Of a stretch of 64,000 nt of DNA, positions 63,893-64,000 are shown one piece after another; the first letter of the stretch is position 1, and each line of letters opens with the position of its first letter. Both the position numbers and the translations under genes were made by a program. The notes below the pieces were generated by a model that saw nothing but the letters and a program-made list of their open reading frames with translations, had not been told where the DNA came from and ran no database searches. The DNA is from Sphingomonas suaedae (GTDB taxonomy: Bacteria; Pseudomonadota; Alphaproteobacteria; Sphingomonadales; Sphingomonadaceae), in assembly GCF_007833215.1 (NCBI RefSeq), contig NZ_CP042239.1, positions 1,798,001-1,862,000 of the forward strand. The letters run 5' to 3'.

Positions 63893-63910
63893 TTCCCGTA
63901 GGGGTCACCA
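63893..63910 (+). repeat. attR: attR, 18-bp tRNA 3'-end core
   Basis: An exact copy of the last 18 bases of tRNA-Glu (29448-29465), including the encoded CCA, with no tRNA body to its left. It marks the right border of the island. Confidence 0.9.
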
Positions 63911-64000
63911 TCGTCAAGCGAGAAATGGCGGAATACCGCCATTCTGGACGATCTGGTGAAAGCGGCTCCCACATTTTGTCCCACACTTTTTCGTCGCTCT
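63911..64000. other. Sequence outside the island, with a small hairpin
   Basis: After attR comes AATGGCGG-AATA-CCGCCATT (63924-63943), a perfect 8-base stem, and then TTTTGTCCCACACTTTTT near the end. No gene can be judged in 90 bases. The hairpin may have been the original downstream region of tRNA-Glu, or the start of another element. Confidence 0.4.

Overview
The window looks like a chromosomal segment of a high-GC alphaproteobacterium of the Sphingomonadaceae (Sphingomonas or a close relative). The reasons are the alpha-type SspB adaptor, the HslV with a short N-terminal extension, the his gene order hisB-yciI-hisH-hisA-hisF-hisE, PEP-CTERM small proteins, palindromic intergenic repeats, and gene families typical of sphingomonads. 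The genus is an inference; no 16S gene is present.

Bases 1-29465 are ordinary core chromosome. In order: two small membrane proteins, fumC, the ClpX adaptor sspB, the histidine cluster with a HIT protein, an amino-acid permease, an alanine/glycine:cation symporter, a PfkB kinase, an EI24 membrane protein, a lipoprotein, queG, an ABC exporter, purT, a chemotaxis receptor, aconitase acnA, hslVU, a holin plus GH108 endolysin pair, tlyA, purU and tRNA-Glu(UUC). Several families of palindromic repeats lie between these genes, and I saw none of them beyond the tRNA.

Bases 29448-63910 are a genomic island of about 34.5 kb integrated into the 3' end of tRNA-Glu. An 18-bp direct repeat of the tRNA end marks both borders, a DUF4102-type tyrosine integrase lies directly inside the left border, and a 20-bp integrase-arm-like repeat occurs near both ends. 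Mobilisation genes (relaxase traA, two TraC/TraD-like proteins, a pTi/RSF1010-like oriT) are present without a type IV secretion system, so the element resembles an integrative mobilizable element. A ParB-like protein, an AlpA-like regulator and a MucR-like regulator complete its backbone.

Island cargo, left to right: a HWE/HisKA_2 sensor kinase with two single-domain response regulators; an EAL-domain remnant; an ECF41 sigma factor divergent from two carboxymuconolactone-decarboxylase-family proteins, with an ECF41-type promoter on each side; a VOC protein and two P-loop kinases; a Pycsar-like antiphage locus; the mobilisation region; a HEPN/nucleotidyltransferase fusion; an OLD-family nuclease; an envelope-stress group (EEP phosphatase, PRC-barrel, OmpA lipoprotein, MscS channel, DUF1328) with EcfG-like promoters; an ImmA/IrrE regulator pair; and poorly characterised secreted proteins including an EF-hand protein.

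The best candidate for an undescribed system is 37.8-42.1 kb. There a Pycsar cyclase (broken, or joined by a +1 frameshift) and a TIR effector are followed by two translationally coupled genes. One encodes two fused cyclase domains whose active-site residues are divided as in mammalian adenylyl cyclase. The other encodes an E2-like cysteine-rich protein. This combination suggests a Pycsar variant with a second cyclase-like subunit and a ubiquitin-conjugation-like accessory.
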